Shown piece by piece: positions 53,427 to 61,400 of a DNA stretch of 64,000 nt. Numbering within the stretch: position 1 is the stretch's first letter; each line of letters opens with the position of its first letter. The notes beneath the pieces are model-generated. The model ran no database searches. It was not told where the DNA came from and worked only from the letters and a program-made list of their open reading frames with translations. Position numbers and translations under genes: made by a program. The DNA lies in NCBI GenBank assembly GCA_965222505.1, contig OZ244956.1:62001-126000 (forward strand), read 5' to 3'. Source of the stretch: G965222505 sp965222505. GTDB lineage: Bacteria > Bacteroidota > Rhodothermia > Rhodothermales > DATKEJ01.

Positions 53427-56114
53427 TTAAACACTTAAAGCTGGAACAGACTTGAGCGCTGTTTTTAGATCTCTAATTTGGAGGGGTTTACTTAAATAAT
53501 CGTTCATGCCGGCAATCAAGCAGCGTTGACGATCGCTTTCCGAAGCGTTGGCTGTGAGGGCAATAATGTACGTTTGGTTGCCGAGACCTCGAATGCGTCT
53601 GACGGCTTCCAGGCCATCCATTACCGGCATCTGCATATCCATAAACACCACATCGTACTCCGTCTGGCTTACGGCATCCAGGGCTTCCTTGCCGTTCATC
53701 ACAAAGTCTACTTCATGTCCAATCATTCTGAACATGTGGGTGAAGACTTTCTGGTTGACCATATTGTCTTCAGCGATGAGGATACGAATCGCTTGTTTCC
53801 TGGGGGTAACCTGTTTGTTATTGTTGTTATTGTTTACCTGTACCAGGCTCGGGGCCGGGCGCTCATCGTTCAACGCAGCCAGAAGTGCATTGAATAGCTG
53901 ATTTTCAAATACAGGTTTTACAATAGTTTTACGAATCTGTGGTTCGGTCATCAAGTCCAAATTAAGCTCGCCGATCCGGGAAAACAGAATGATCTGAGGG
54001 TTGGGGTTTCCCGCTGGTATCTTGAAAGATCTGGTGAACTCCAGTCCATTTTGTTCCGGTAAGTCGTAATCGACCAACATGAGGTCAAATGGAATATGGT
54101 CCAGGCAGCCCTGCGCATCTGCAATTGAGCCGGCAACATGAGGGATAATGCCCCAAAATTCGCACATCAGCGCGGTGATGTTTCTACCGGCCTCATTGTC
54201 ATCAAGGATCAGCGCCTTTTTTCCTACCAACGCTGGCGCATCTTTGACCAGGTAGGCAGGCGCTTGCGATTTTCCAGGTTCGATAGGAATCGTGAAGGAG
54301 AATCGAGAGCCATATCCAATGTTACTTTCGACCTTAAACGTTCCTCCCATCATGTCACAAAGCTCCTTACTGATTGCAAGCCCCAAGCCGGTACCTCCGT
54401 ATTTCCGGGTCGTAGAACTGTCGACCTGGGAGAAGGATTGAAACAGCCGGTCCATACGTTCTTCGGGAATTCCTATGCCAGTATCCTTTACGGCATATTC
54501 CATCTGTAATTGACGGGAACCGGGCATGATCCCTGCTTTCAGGGCTACCACCACTTCACCTTTTTCGGTGAACTTAACCGCGTTCGATAGGAGATTAATG
54601 AGTATCTGACGAACGCGTGTTACATCACCAATTACCTGGTGAGGTACAGAAGGATCAACATATAAGATAAGGTCCAACCCCTTCTGATGTGCCGCCGGGG
54701 CGAGTACCGTCATCGCTTTACTTACGGCTGAACGAACATCGAAGGGTTCATGCTCCAGCTCTAGTTTTCCAGCCTCAATTTTTGAGAAATCAAGGATATC
54801 ATTGATGATATTCAGCAGGTTTTCCCCGCTGGTCTGGATGATCTGGGTAAATTCCTCCTGCTCCTGATTGAGTTGTGTACCTAGCAATAGATCCGTCATC
54901 CCAATAATACCATTCAGCGGGGTGCGGATTTCATGGCTCATTGTAGCCAGGAATGCGCTTTTGGCGCGCGTGGCCGCTTCTGCTTTTTGGCCAGCCTCAA
55001 AGAGGCTCTGTTCGTATTTCTTTTGGCCTGTGATGTCACGGGAGTTCAACACAATACCCCTGATCGTGGGGTCGTCCAGCAGGAATCTTCCAATACCATC
55101 CATGTGGAGCCAGTGCCCATCAAGATGCTTTATCCGGTACTGTGCCCTGAACAGTTCATTGCTTCCCTTAAGCCCTTCGTTCAACTTGGTACGGAGTTCG
55201 GCACGATCATCTTCATGGATAAACTGAAATACATTAGCCCCCATGCGCTGCTCCATGCTGTATCCTAGAACGCGCTCTACAGATGGGCTTTCATAGACGA
55301 TCATGCCTTCCAAGTCAATTACCGTAATCAAGTCAGAGGCGTTCTGAACCAGCTTTCTAAACCGGACTTCACTTGCCCGCAAGGCCATTTCAATGCGGCG
55401 CCGTTCCGTGATTTCCCGCTTCAACTTGGTGTTGGTCTGGGCAAGCGCCTGGGTCCGCTCTTTTACACGTTCCTCCAGCCGGGTATGGGTTTCGGTGAGC
55501 TGATGGTGGGCTTTTTTGAGTTGCTTGTTGACGTACCTCAAACTTCGAATGGATTGGCTTTCATACATCCATCCGATAAACGCTGAGTAGAGCACGAGTG
55601 CATTCAGCACCATCAGGTCCAGAAATTGCTCTTGTGCGGGGGTATAATTTCTTGGGAAGATATACCCGTCTGTGACCAGACTATAAAAGGTAATAATCTC
55701 AACAACGATCATTACAGATGTGAAGATACCCAACCAGGGACCTACCAGAAATGCGGCCAGCATCGGAACGGCCGGCAAGAAAAGCATGGGGGCGGGCATG
55801 TACCCCTCATCCGAGGCAATAATCCAAGTCAATATCCCCAATACCTCAGCTGTGAATAATGTACCGGCCAACGAATAGTCACCTGTAAATCGCAACACAA
55901 AGGGATTAACCAGAATCAGTACACCACCACATACAAGAACGGTTGGGATAAGCCCAAAGGAATGCTGCATTTGATAGGTTGCACCGGCAAACATGAAACA
56001 CAGCAAAGCACAGGTAAAAGAAGCCGAGACGAGCAATTCCATCCTGTGGTAGGTATGGATGTCTTTGCCGCCTGTATACCAGCTTAAAAAATAGCCGACC
56101 AGTGCCTTATACAT
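53427..56114 (-). CDS. Hybrid sensor histidine kinase with two receiver domains
   Basis: An 895-residue membrane sensor. Six or so helices span about 30-185, and a coiled coil follows (about 190-245). A PAS domain (about 250-365) comes next, then HisKA with the phospho-histidine H394 in SHEIRTPLNG. The HATPase has NLLSNAVKFTEKGEV, DTGIGIP and GGTGLGLAI. Receiver 1 (about 645-760) has LILDDNEAG, Asp in LVDYDLP and KPVF; receiver 2 (about 785-890) has LIAEDN, FMDMQMPVMDG and SKPL. Both keep the phosphorylated Asp and the Lys. There is no output domain, so it needs a phosphotransfer partner not found here. Confidence 0.92.
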   Translation of the reverse strand: MYKALVGYFLSWYTGGKDIHTYHRMELLVSASFTCALLCFMFAGATYQMQHSFGLIPTVLVCGGVLILVNPFVLRFTGDYSLAGTLFTAEVLGILTWIIASDEGYMPAPMLFLPAVPMLAAFLVGPWLGIFTSVMIVVEIITFYSLVTDGYIFPRNYTPAQEQFLDLMVLNALVLYSAFIGWMYESQSIRSLRYVNKQLKKAHHQLTETHTRLEERVKERTQALAQTNTKLKREITERRRIEMALRASEVRFRKLVQNASDLITVIDLEGMIVYESPSVERVLGYSMEQRMGANVFQFIHEDDRAELRTKLNEGLKGSNELFRAQYRIKHLDGHWLHMDGIGRFLLDDPTIRGIVLNSRDITGQKKYEQSLFEAGQKAEAATRAKSAFLATMSHEIRTPLNGIIGMTDLLLGTQLNQEQEEFTQIIQTSGENLLNIINDILDFSKIEAGKLELEHEPFDVRSAVSKAMTVLAPAAHQKGLDLILYVDPSVPHQVIGDVTRVRQILINLLSNAVKFTEKGEVVVALKAGIMPGSRQLQMEYAVKDTGIGIPEERMDRLFQSFSQVDSSTTRKYGGTGLGLAISKELCDMMGGTFKVESNIGYGSRFSFTIPIEPGKSQAPAYLVKDAPALVGKKALILDDNEAGRNITALMCEFWGIIPHVAGSIADAQGCLDHIPFDLMLVDYDLPEQNGLEFTRSFKIPAGNPNPQIILFSRIGELNLDLMTEPQIRKTIVKPVFENQLFNALLAALNDERPAPSLVQVNNNNNNKQVTPRKQAIRILIAEDNMVNQKVFTHMFRMIGHEVDFVMNGKEALDAVSQTEYDVVFMDMQMPVMDGLEAVRRIRGLGNQTYIIALTANASESDRQRCLIAGMNDYLSKPLQIRDLKTALKSVPALSV

Positions 56115-56162
56115 GCCCGGAAGGGTTAGCCTTGCGATAGGACAAGAGGTGCAGTTAGTGAA

Positions 56163-56242
56163 ACGTCTACTTTAGGGGGATGCCTGAATCCGGTTGCTTG
56201 ATTCGCCACAGTGCTCCCAACAGCGTGGCAAAAAGTAGACGT
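56163..56242. repeat. 80-bp element with 11-bp inverted ends
   Basis: ACGTCTACTTT and AAAGTAGACGT are perfect inverted repeats bounding an 80-bp segment upstream of the kinase gene. It could be a short MITE or an operator pair. I see no target duplication. Confidence 0.5.
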
Positions 56243-56335
56243 ACACATTGCAAATTGCCTCAATACTTGCCTTGAATACCGGGTTAAAGATACTAGAATA
56301 TATCGAATCTGCCAAACATAACCATATTCAAGCGC

Positions 56336-56989
56336 CTATGCCCATTCCATAATCCAGGCAAGGAGCTGGTCATACCGGTCAAAAATGAAATCCGCACCTG
56401 CTGCTGCCAGGGTATCTGCGTCAAAAGATGAAGTTATTGCAGCCACGCTACAGCCTGCACCTTTGCCTGAGGTAACGCCATGCACGGAGTCCTCTATCAC
56501 CAGGGTAACGGCAGGGGGGAGGCCAAGGTGCCTGACTGTGATTTGATAGGGTTCTGGATGGGGTTTGGGATACATAACATCTGCAGCCGTGGTGACCGCC
56601 TCAAAAAATGGGGACAGGTTAAACCTGGCAAAGGCGGCTTGTTGGTTCTGTGGGGCCGCTGAGGTTACGAGTGCAAGCCGATAAGGCCCTTCATGTAGCG
56701 TCTGAAGGCACGCGAGTGAACCTGCTATAGGGGTCAACTGCGGCAATAAGGCTGTATACTGTGCGCGTTTCCCTTCCAGTAAAGTATCCAGTGTCACGGA
56801 TACTGGCGTATAGACATCTAGAATATGCTGAAATACATCGATGTCTGTTTTCCCCTTGAAAGGCCCCAGCATAGCTGCTGTCATGGGTACACCATGTTCT
56901 GAACAGACACGCAGTATGGCCTGTTCATGTAGAGGCTCAGAGTCAATGATAACACCGTCTAGGTCAAAAATAATGGCTTCTGGATTCAA
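56336..56989 (-). CDS. HAD-superfamily phosphatase, beta-phosphoglucomutase-like
   Basis: A 217-residue haloacid-dehalogenase-fold protein of subfamily IA. Motif I IFDLDGVIIDSEPLH (7-21) holds the nucleophile Asp and the general acid Asp. Motif II LVTSAAP has the Ser/Thr, motif III is the lysine in YPKPHPEPY, and motif IV is the acidic pair in VIEDSVHG. A four-helix cap lies between motifs I and II. It dephosphorylates small phosphometabolites or isomerises sugar phosphates. The exact substrate is unknown. It lies between the kinase and a recombinase, with no operon partner. Confidence 0.88.
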   Translation of the reverse strand: MNPEAIIFDLDGVIIDSEPLHEQAILRVCSEHGVPMTAAMLGPFKGKTDIDVFQHILDVYTPVSVTLDTLLEGKRAQYTALLPQLTPIAGSLACLQTLHEGPYRLALVTSAAPQNQQAAFARFNLSPFFEAVTTAADVMYPKPHPEPYQITVRHLGLPPAVTLVIEDSVHGVTSGKGAGCSVAAITSSFDADTLAAAGADFIFDRYDQLLAWIMEWA

Positions 56990-57031
56990 GATGTTGGGGT
57001 TGGGTTTGAAATAAAAGGGGGCGGTAACAAC

Positions 57032-57979
57032 TCAAATGTGAATATGATCTGCGGCGCTATTCTTTAATTTATCTCGCTGATGCACATACACCAATGTGGT
57101 ATCGATGTTTTTATGCCGGGCATGGGCTTGAACCTGCTGTATGGTAGCACCAGATTCTATTGCGAGTGTACATCCAGTATGCCGCATCGTGTGCGCGCCA
57201 ATATCCGAGGTCAACCCTGCTCTTTTTGCCGTCCGCCTAACCATTTCGTAGATCGCGGCAGGGGAGAGGCGCTTCCCCCGCGCATTATTGCTCATTGAGC
57301 GCCACAGCGGACCGGCGGATATCCCATATACCCCCTTCATCATATTGACTTCTTCAACAACGTGCGCCGGGATCTTCACAAACTGATCGGCACCACCCTT
57401 TGTCTCAGGCAAATCAAGAATCCAATAAGGTCCTGTTTGGCGTATGTGTCCAACATCCATACGGGACACTTCAGACCGGCGTAAAACACAATGTAACATG
57501 ACCATCAACATGGCATGATCTCGTACTGCTGCCTTTCCGGCTTGCTCTGTTGCTTCCAGGAGCCGCCGGGCCTGTGATACTGTTAATACTTTCAAGGGCC
57601 GATCTCGATAATCGCCTTTTTGAATCCGGCGTACCAATTGCCGGCTTGCTGGATTCACACGTGTGACCTCCATAGCAACCAGCCAATCGAAAAACCCACG
57701 CACAGTCGAAAGCCTGCGCCGAATGGTTGATACCTTGGCACCAGCATGATCCAGGCGCTCCAGATGGGCATTTACGTGGACAAAGGTAACCTGACGTGCA
57801 AGGTCGAGTGTTACCTCATCGGTATCAAACTCTGCCCAAAAGAACTGTACCAGATCATTTCGATAGGCCCGTTTGGTTTGGGGGCGGTCATACCGCAACA
57901 GGTATAAAGCCAGGATATCAGCCCGATCTACACCGTATTGATCCAGCGCAGTGTTGGTCCGTCGTATGAGATCCGACAT
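57032..57979 (-). CDS. Tyrosine recombinase/phage-type integrase
   Basis: A 315-residue site-specific recombinase. A SAM-like N-terminal core-binding domain (about 15-115) precedes the catalytic domain with Arg in VLRRSEVSRM, Lys in ETKGG, HTMRH, HARHK and the nucleophile Y298 in TTLVYVHQ. It resembles XerC/D in length, but the sequence is not the usual XerC/D type, so an integrase of a mobile element or a gene-cassette system is possible. Its only neighbour downstream is the HAD gene. The 448 bases upstream are noncoding and could hold a recombination site. Confidence 0.88.
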   Translation of the reverse strand: MSDLIRRTNTALDQYGVDRADILALYLLRYDRPQTKRAYRNDLVQFFWAEFDTDEVTLDLARQVTFVHVNAHLERLDHAGAKVSTIRRRLSTVRGFFDWLVAMEVTRVNPASRQLVRRIQKGDYRDRPLKVLTVSQARRLLEATEQAGKAAVRDHAMLMVMLHCVLRRSEVSRMDVGHIRQTGPYWILDLPETKGGADQFVKIPAHVVEEVNMMKGVYGISAGPLWRSMSNNARGKRLSPAAIYEMVRRTAKRAGLTSDIGAHTMRHTGCTLAIESGATIQQVQAHARHKNIDTTLVYVHQRDKLKNSAADHIHI

Positions 57980-58069
57980 GTAAAAACCGTGTATTTGAAG
58001 GTGTTTTTCTCTGGATATCAGGCATGCTGCCCCGCAATTCGAATAAAGTAAATACCTTGCGGTAATACA

Positions 58070-58099
58070 ACCTGTTCTACAAAATCACAGGTATTTTTT
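58070..58099 (+). terminator. Terminator-like hairpin
   Basis: ACCTGT and ACAGGT form a 6-bp stem around an 11-base loop, followed by ATTTTTT on the plus strand. It is nested in a wider AAATACCT/AGGTATTT inverted repeat. What transcript it ends is unclear, since no plus-strand gene lies directly upstream. Confidence 0.4.
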
Positions 58100-58342
58100 C
58101 ACCAGCAAAGCCAGCGAGGAAATATTTGTACCCCACAGATTGTCAAAACTTAAACACAGGTAGAAATACTGAATCCATTTTTAGTGGGGTAATCCCTCAC
58201 ACACTTTAATATGAATATCGCACAACAGCTTATTCTATATTCTGCTATCCTACAGGGTGTAGATACATCCGGTTTTGTGGCGTTTTCCGGCTGATATCTC
58301 CTATTTTTACCAACGCCCTGGTACTTTGAAAGGTTATCCATG

Positions 58343-58362
58343 TCATGCCCTGGAGGGCATGA
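58343..58362. repeat. 20-bp perfect palindrome
   Basis: TCATGCCCT and AGGGCATGA flank a GG centre, 66 bases before the start of the disrupted secreted protein gene. It is a candidate operator or RNA hairpin; no regulator is known. Confidence 0.5.
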
Positions 58363-58427
58363 TACGTGCGCAGTAAAGCGCATGTACGCAGCCGTATTTG
58401 GGTGCTGGCTGTGCCGCTTCTTAAACT

Positions 58428-59159
58428 ATGGTGATGGCTATGTTTATTTATCACTTGTATCCCAGGCGCGGGAATTTTTTCTTATTTGTACTATTCTCGC
58501 TTTCAATTCCTGTTGTGTATACCTCACCTATGGTCCATGCGCAGGTGACGGTACCAGAGACCCTTCAGTTAATTGATTTTCAGGGGCAACAACCTTGTCC
58601 AACAGGGTATTTGTGTAATAATCGAAATGGTGTTGTGGAGGTGGTGGATGGACAAGGGGGTAACCAAATACTCAGATTGGCCCTCACTACAGATAATGAG
58701 AGCGTGTCTGCTGTGGGACCTGAGGTACTCGTCATTCCAGGTGGAACATACCGCGTATCCGTATGGGTGAAGTCGATTAACGTGCCAAGAGAGGCTGAAG
58801 TCTACATTAGAGTCTTGGCAAGCGGAGATGCCGATCAAGATCCCGGGACACCTTTTGAAAATGCTACAGCAGCCTATCAGGTACTTCAGGCCGGAACCTC
58901 GGCATGGATACGGGGAGAGGTCGATGTAATCGTACCTATGTATAAAAATACGATCTCAGTAGAGTTAGGGATAAAAGATGCGTGCGTGGACGAAACCAGG
59001 ACATCATGTCCCACCCGTTTTGGTGAAGTACATTTTGATAATATTGAGGTCTCAAGCTATAACCTTATGGGTGACTATAGGGGCAGTAAAGGGGAATGGT
59101 ATTCTGGCACCTCGCATCGCTCGCCGAGAAAAGGAGCGAATACTGAGAACGCAACCCTG
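58428..59159 (+). pseudogene. 5' part of T9SS beta-helix protein gene, cut by IS21 element
   Basis: The first 244 codons of a secreted protein. The signal peptide ends near VHA-Q. A jelly-roll, carbohydrate-binding-like module (about 45-215) follows: NQILRLALTTDNES, YRVSVWVKSINVP, HFDNIEVSS. Reading continues into the insertion for about 75 nonsense codons. Codons on both sides join without loss: the left part ends ...ENATL and the right part continues ETSCPFATQ in the same frame once the IS and one CCCTG copy are removed. The intact protein would have had about 915 residues. The interruption probably abolishes export of the rest, since the 3' part lacks a signal. Confidence 0.85.
59155..59159 (+). 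repeat. Target-site duplication CCCTG, left copy
   Basis: The same five bases recur at 61396-61400, immediately outside the other end of the IS21-family element. A 5-bp duplication is within the usual range for the family and marks the exact insertion point. Confidence 0.85.
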
Positions 59160-59265
59160 TGTAGAGCGACATCATATCTTATAGCTAAGGCGACACCCAG
59201 TTTTACGCACCTCACCGGGCATTTATGCGTTCTGTCTCCGATACACCAATCTATCGGAGGCAGAC

Positions 59266-60522
59266 ATGGCCAAGCTCAACGAGGATGCTCGTATGACCAT
59301 CAAAACACTCGCCCACAAGGGCGTATCCAACCGCGAGATTGCCCGACTGATCGGTGTCACCGAGGGCGCGGTACGCTATCAACGTAAACGTATGCAAGCC
59401 AACCTAGTCGATGGCCGATCCCGTCAGACTTGTCGGGCAGTGGCTTTCGCTGAGGCCATTGAACACTGGCGGCAACACCGTGACGCGGTCAACCTGGCCG
59501 ACCTGCACCAGTGGTTGGTTCGCGAACATGCCTATCCCGGCAGTCTGCGCTCCATCCAACGCTATTGGAAGAAGACCTATCCGGCCCCGAGAATCCGGGC
59601 GCGCCGGCGCATTGAGACTCCACCGGGTGCACAGAGCCAGGTCGATTGGGCCCATTTTCCTGGCATCATCCTGGGTGGTCAGCACCAGGATCTGCTTGCT
59701 TTCCGGATGGTGCTCAGCCACAGTCGATATCCGGCCGTGATCTGGTCGCACACGAAGGATCAACTGGCCTGGCACCACTGCCATAACGAAGCCTTTCGCC
59801 GACTCGGTGGCGTCACCGCGACCGTGCGCGTCGATAACGAGAAGACCGCTGTTGTCCGGGGAGCTGGCCCCTGGGGGGTGATCAATGCCGCCTATCGGCG
59901 CTATGCCCGTATGCTCTGCTTCCACGTCGATGCCTGCCTGCCCCGACATCCACGGGCTAAAGGAAAAGTCGAGCGCAGCATCCGCACCCAACGCTTCGGT
60001 CAAGATCCGAGTGGGCGCGCCTGGGATGATCTTGAAGAGTTACAAGCTTTCAGTGACGAACGCGTGGAGGTAGAGAGTCAGCGACGGCGGTGTCCGGCTA
60101 CGGGGGCTTCGGTCTTTGAGACGTGGCAAGTTGAACGAGCGTTGTTGACGCCGCTACCGGATCCGCTGTGGGAGCCGTTCGACCTGGTGGCCACACGCAG
60201 GGTCTCACACGACGCGTTGGTCTCGTTCGAGGGGCGACAATACAGCGTCCCGTTTGTCTTCGCTGGCCTGGAGGTCGAAGTGCGAGGCTGCTCTCAGACG
60301 GTGCAGGTGCTTCATCACATTGAGATCATCGCGATGCATCCGCGTCACACCGTTGAGCGGCTCGTGATCGATCCCCGACACTACGACGGGCTGTCGACGC
60401 CACGCGTGCAGGCTCCGATGCCGCTGGGCCGTATGGGCCGACGCATGCTGGAGTTGGCCAATGAGCCGGTGGCACGCCGTTCAATCGACTATTATCAGGC
60501 CCTGGCGGAGGTGGCACGATGA
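59266..60522 (+). CDS. istA: IS21-family transposase IstA
   Basis: A 418-residue DDE transposase. An N-terminal helix-turn-helix (about 5-45, GVSNREIARLIGVTEGAVRYQRK) binds the ends. The RNase H-like core carries D127 (QVDWAHF), D190 (RVDNEKTA) and E236 (KGKVERS). A C-terminal beta domain (about 320-370) follows with VSFEGRQYSVPF. A good ribosome site GGAGG precedes the ATG. All catalytic residues are intact, so the element could still be active. It overlaps istB by 4 bases (ATGA). Confidence 0.95.
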   Translation: MAKLNEDARMTIKTLAHKGVSNREIARLIGVTEGAVRYQRKRMQANLVDGRSRQTCRAVAFAEAIEHWRQHRDAVNLADLHQWLVREHAYPGSLRSIQRYWKKTYPAPRIRARRRIETPPGAQSQVDWAHFPGIILGGQHQDLLAFRMVLSHSRYPAVIWSHTKDQLAWHHCHNEAFRRLGGVTATVRVDNEKTAVVRGAGPWGVINAAYRRYARMLCFHVDACLPRHPRAKGKVERSIRTQRFGQDPSGRAWDDLEELQAFSDERVEVESQRRRCPATGASVFETWQVERALLTPLPDPLWEPFDLVATRRVSHDALVSFEGRQYSVPFVFAGLEVEVRGCSQTVQVLHHIEIIAMHPRHTVERLVIDPRHYDGLSTPRVQAPMPLGRMGRRMLELANEPVARRSIDYYQALAEVAR

Positions 60523-61301
60523 AGAGTAAGAAAACAACACCAACGCTTGAGGTCGATCACACCCGAGAACGATTGCTGGCGCTGGGACTGAGCTACGCCG
60601 CAGCGCACCTCGACACGCTGCTCTCGGCAGCCGTCAAGCAGGAGACGGCTCCGCATCTGTTCTTGGACCAATTGCTCAGACATGAAGTGGCCGGTCGCGA
60701 AGAACGCCGCATCGAACGCTCACTCCGGCTGTCGAATCTGCCGACAGGGCAGACAATCGCCAACTTCGATTTTGCCTTCCAACCCGCTGTCGAGCGCAGC
60801 CGCATCGAGACGCTGACCACCAGTGCCTGGGTACGCGGCACAGAGACGGTGCTTTTGCAGGGTCCGCCCGGAGTGGGTAAGACGCATCTGGCCATCGGCC
60901 TGGGTATCAAGGCAATCGAGCAGGGCTTCTCGGTGCAATTCTACCGCTTCGATGAACTGCTGATGCAACTCAGGCGTGATGCGCATCTGCCGCCGTCGAA
61001 GCTCAGACGCAAGAAGTACCTCTCGACGATGCTGCTCGTCATCGATGAGTTGGGCTTTGAGCCGATGGACCGGCAGGAGGCCAGCTTGTTCTTCCGGCTG
61101 GTCAGCTACCGTTACGGTCGGGGTGCAGTGATGATCACTACCAACAAGTCGGTGCGCGAATGGACGGAGTTGTTGGCTGGCGACGAGGTGCTGACCACCG
61201 CGATCTTGGACCGACTGCTCCACCATGCCCATGTGATCAACATCAAGGGCCGAAGCTACCGATTGCGGGAGCTGGAAGAGACACTGAGATTGAAAACGTA
61301 A
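60519..61301 (+). CDS. istB: IS21-family helper ATPase IstB
   Basis: A 260-residue AAA+ ATPase of the IstB/DnaC class, which assembles on target DNA and directs IstA. Walker A GPPGVGKT is at 115-122 and Walker B LLVIDELGFEPM at about 171-182. Sensor-type segments VMITTNKSVREW and AILDRLLHHAHVI follow. A short N-terminal basic part (1-15) precedes the helical domain. It is translationally coupled to istA. Confidence 0.95.
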   Translation: MKSKKTTPTLEVDHTRERLLALGLSYAAAHLDTLLSAAVKQETAPHLFLDQLLRHEVAGREERRIERSLRLSNLPTGQTIANFDFAFQPAVERSRIETLTTSAWVRGTETVLLQGPPGVGKTHLAIGLGIKAIEQGFSVQFYRFDELLMQLRRDAHLPPSKLRRKKYLSTMLLVIDELGFEPMDRQEASLFFRLVSYRYGRGAVMITTNKSVREWTELLAGDEVLTTAILDRLLHHAHVINIKGRSYRLRELEETLRLKT

Positions 61302-61395
61302 CCCCCTAAACAATCACTCACCGGCCACATAAATGACTTGGGAGTGCGTAAAAGAAGGTGTCGCCGTAATGCGTAAGAGTGGGTGTCGCTTGACA

Positions 61396-61400
61396 CCCTG
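61396..61400 (+). repeat. Target-site duplication CCCTG, right copy
   Basis: It matches 59155-59159. Removing the element and one copy restores the reading frame of the interrupted gene. Confidence 0.85.

Larger units (their letters stand above)
57980..58427. other. 448-bp noncoding region with hairpins
   Basis: It separates the leftward recombinase from the rightward disrupted T9SS gene. It holds the terminator-like hairpin at 58070-58099, a 20-base perfect palindrome at 58343-58362, and TGCGC/GCGCA arms just after it. No ORF is convincing. A recombination site for the integrase might lie here, but I cannot show one. Confidence 0.55.
59160..61395 (+). mobile_element. IS21-family insertion sequence, complete
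   Basis: A 2236-bp element running TGTAGAG...TTGACA with CCCTG duplicated on both sides. Each end has two tandem terminal repeats containing GCGACA and, in all but the outermost left unit, a following TTACGCA: left AGCGACATC and GGCGACACCCAGTTTTACGCA; right, read inward, AGCGACACCCACTCTTACGCA and GGCGACACCTTCTTTTACGCA. Such multiple end repeats are typical of IS21. It carries istA and istB with a 4-base overlap. Its base composition is richer in G+C than that of the gene it interrupts, suggesting arrival from another genome. Confidence 0.92.
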
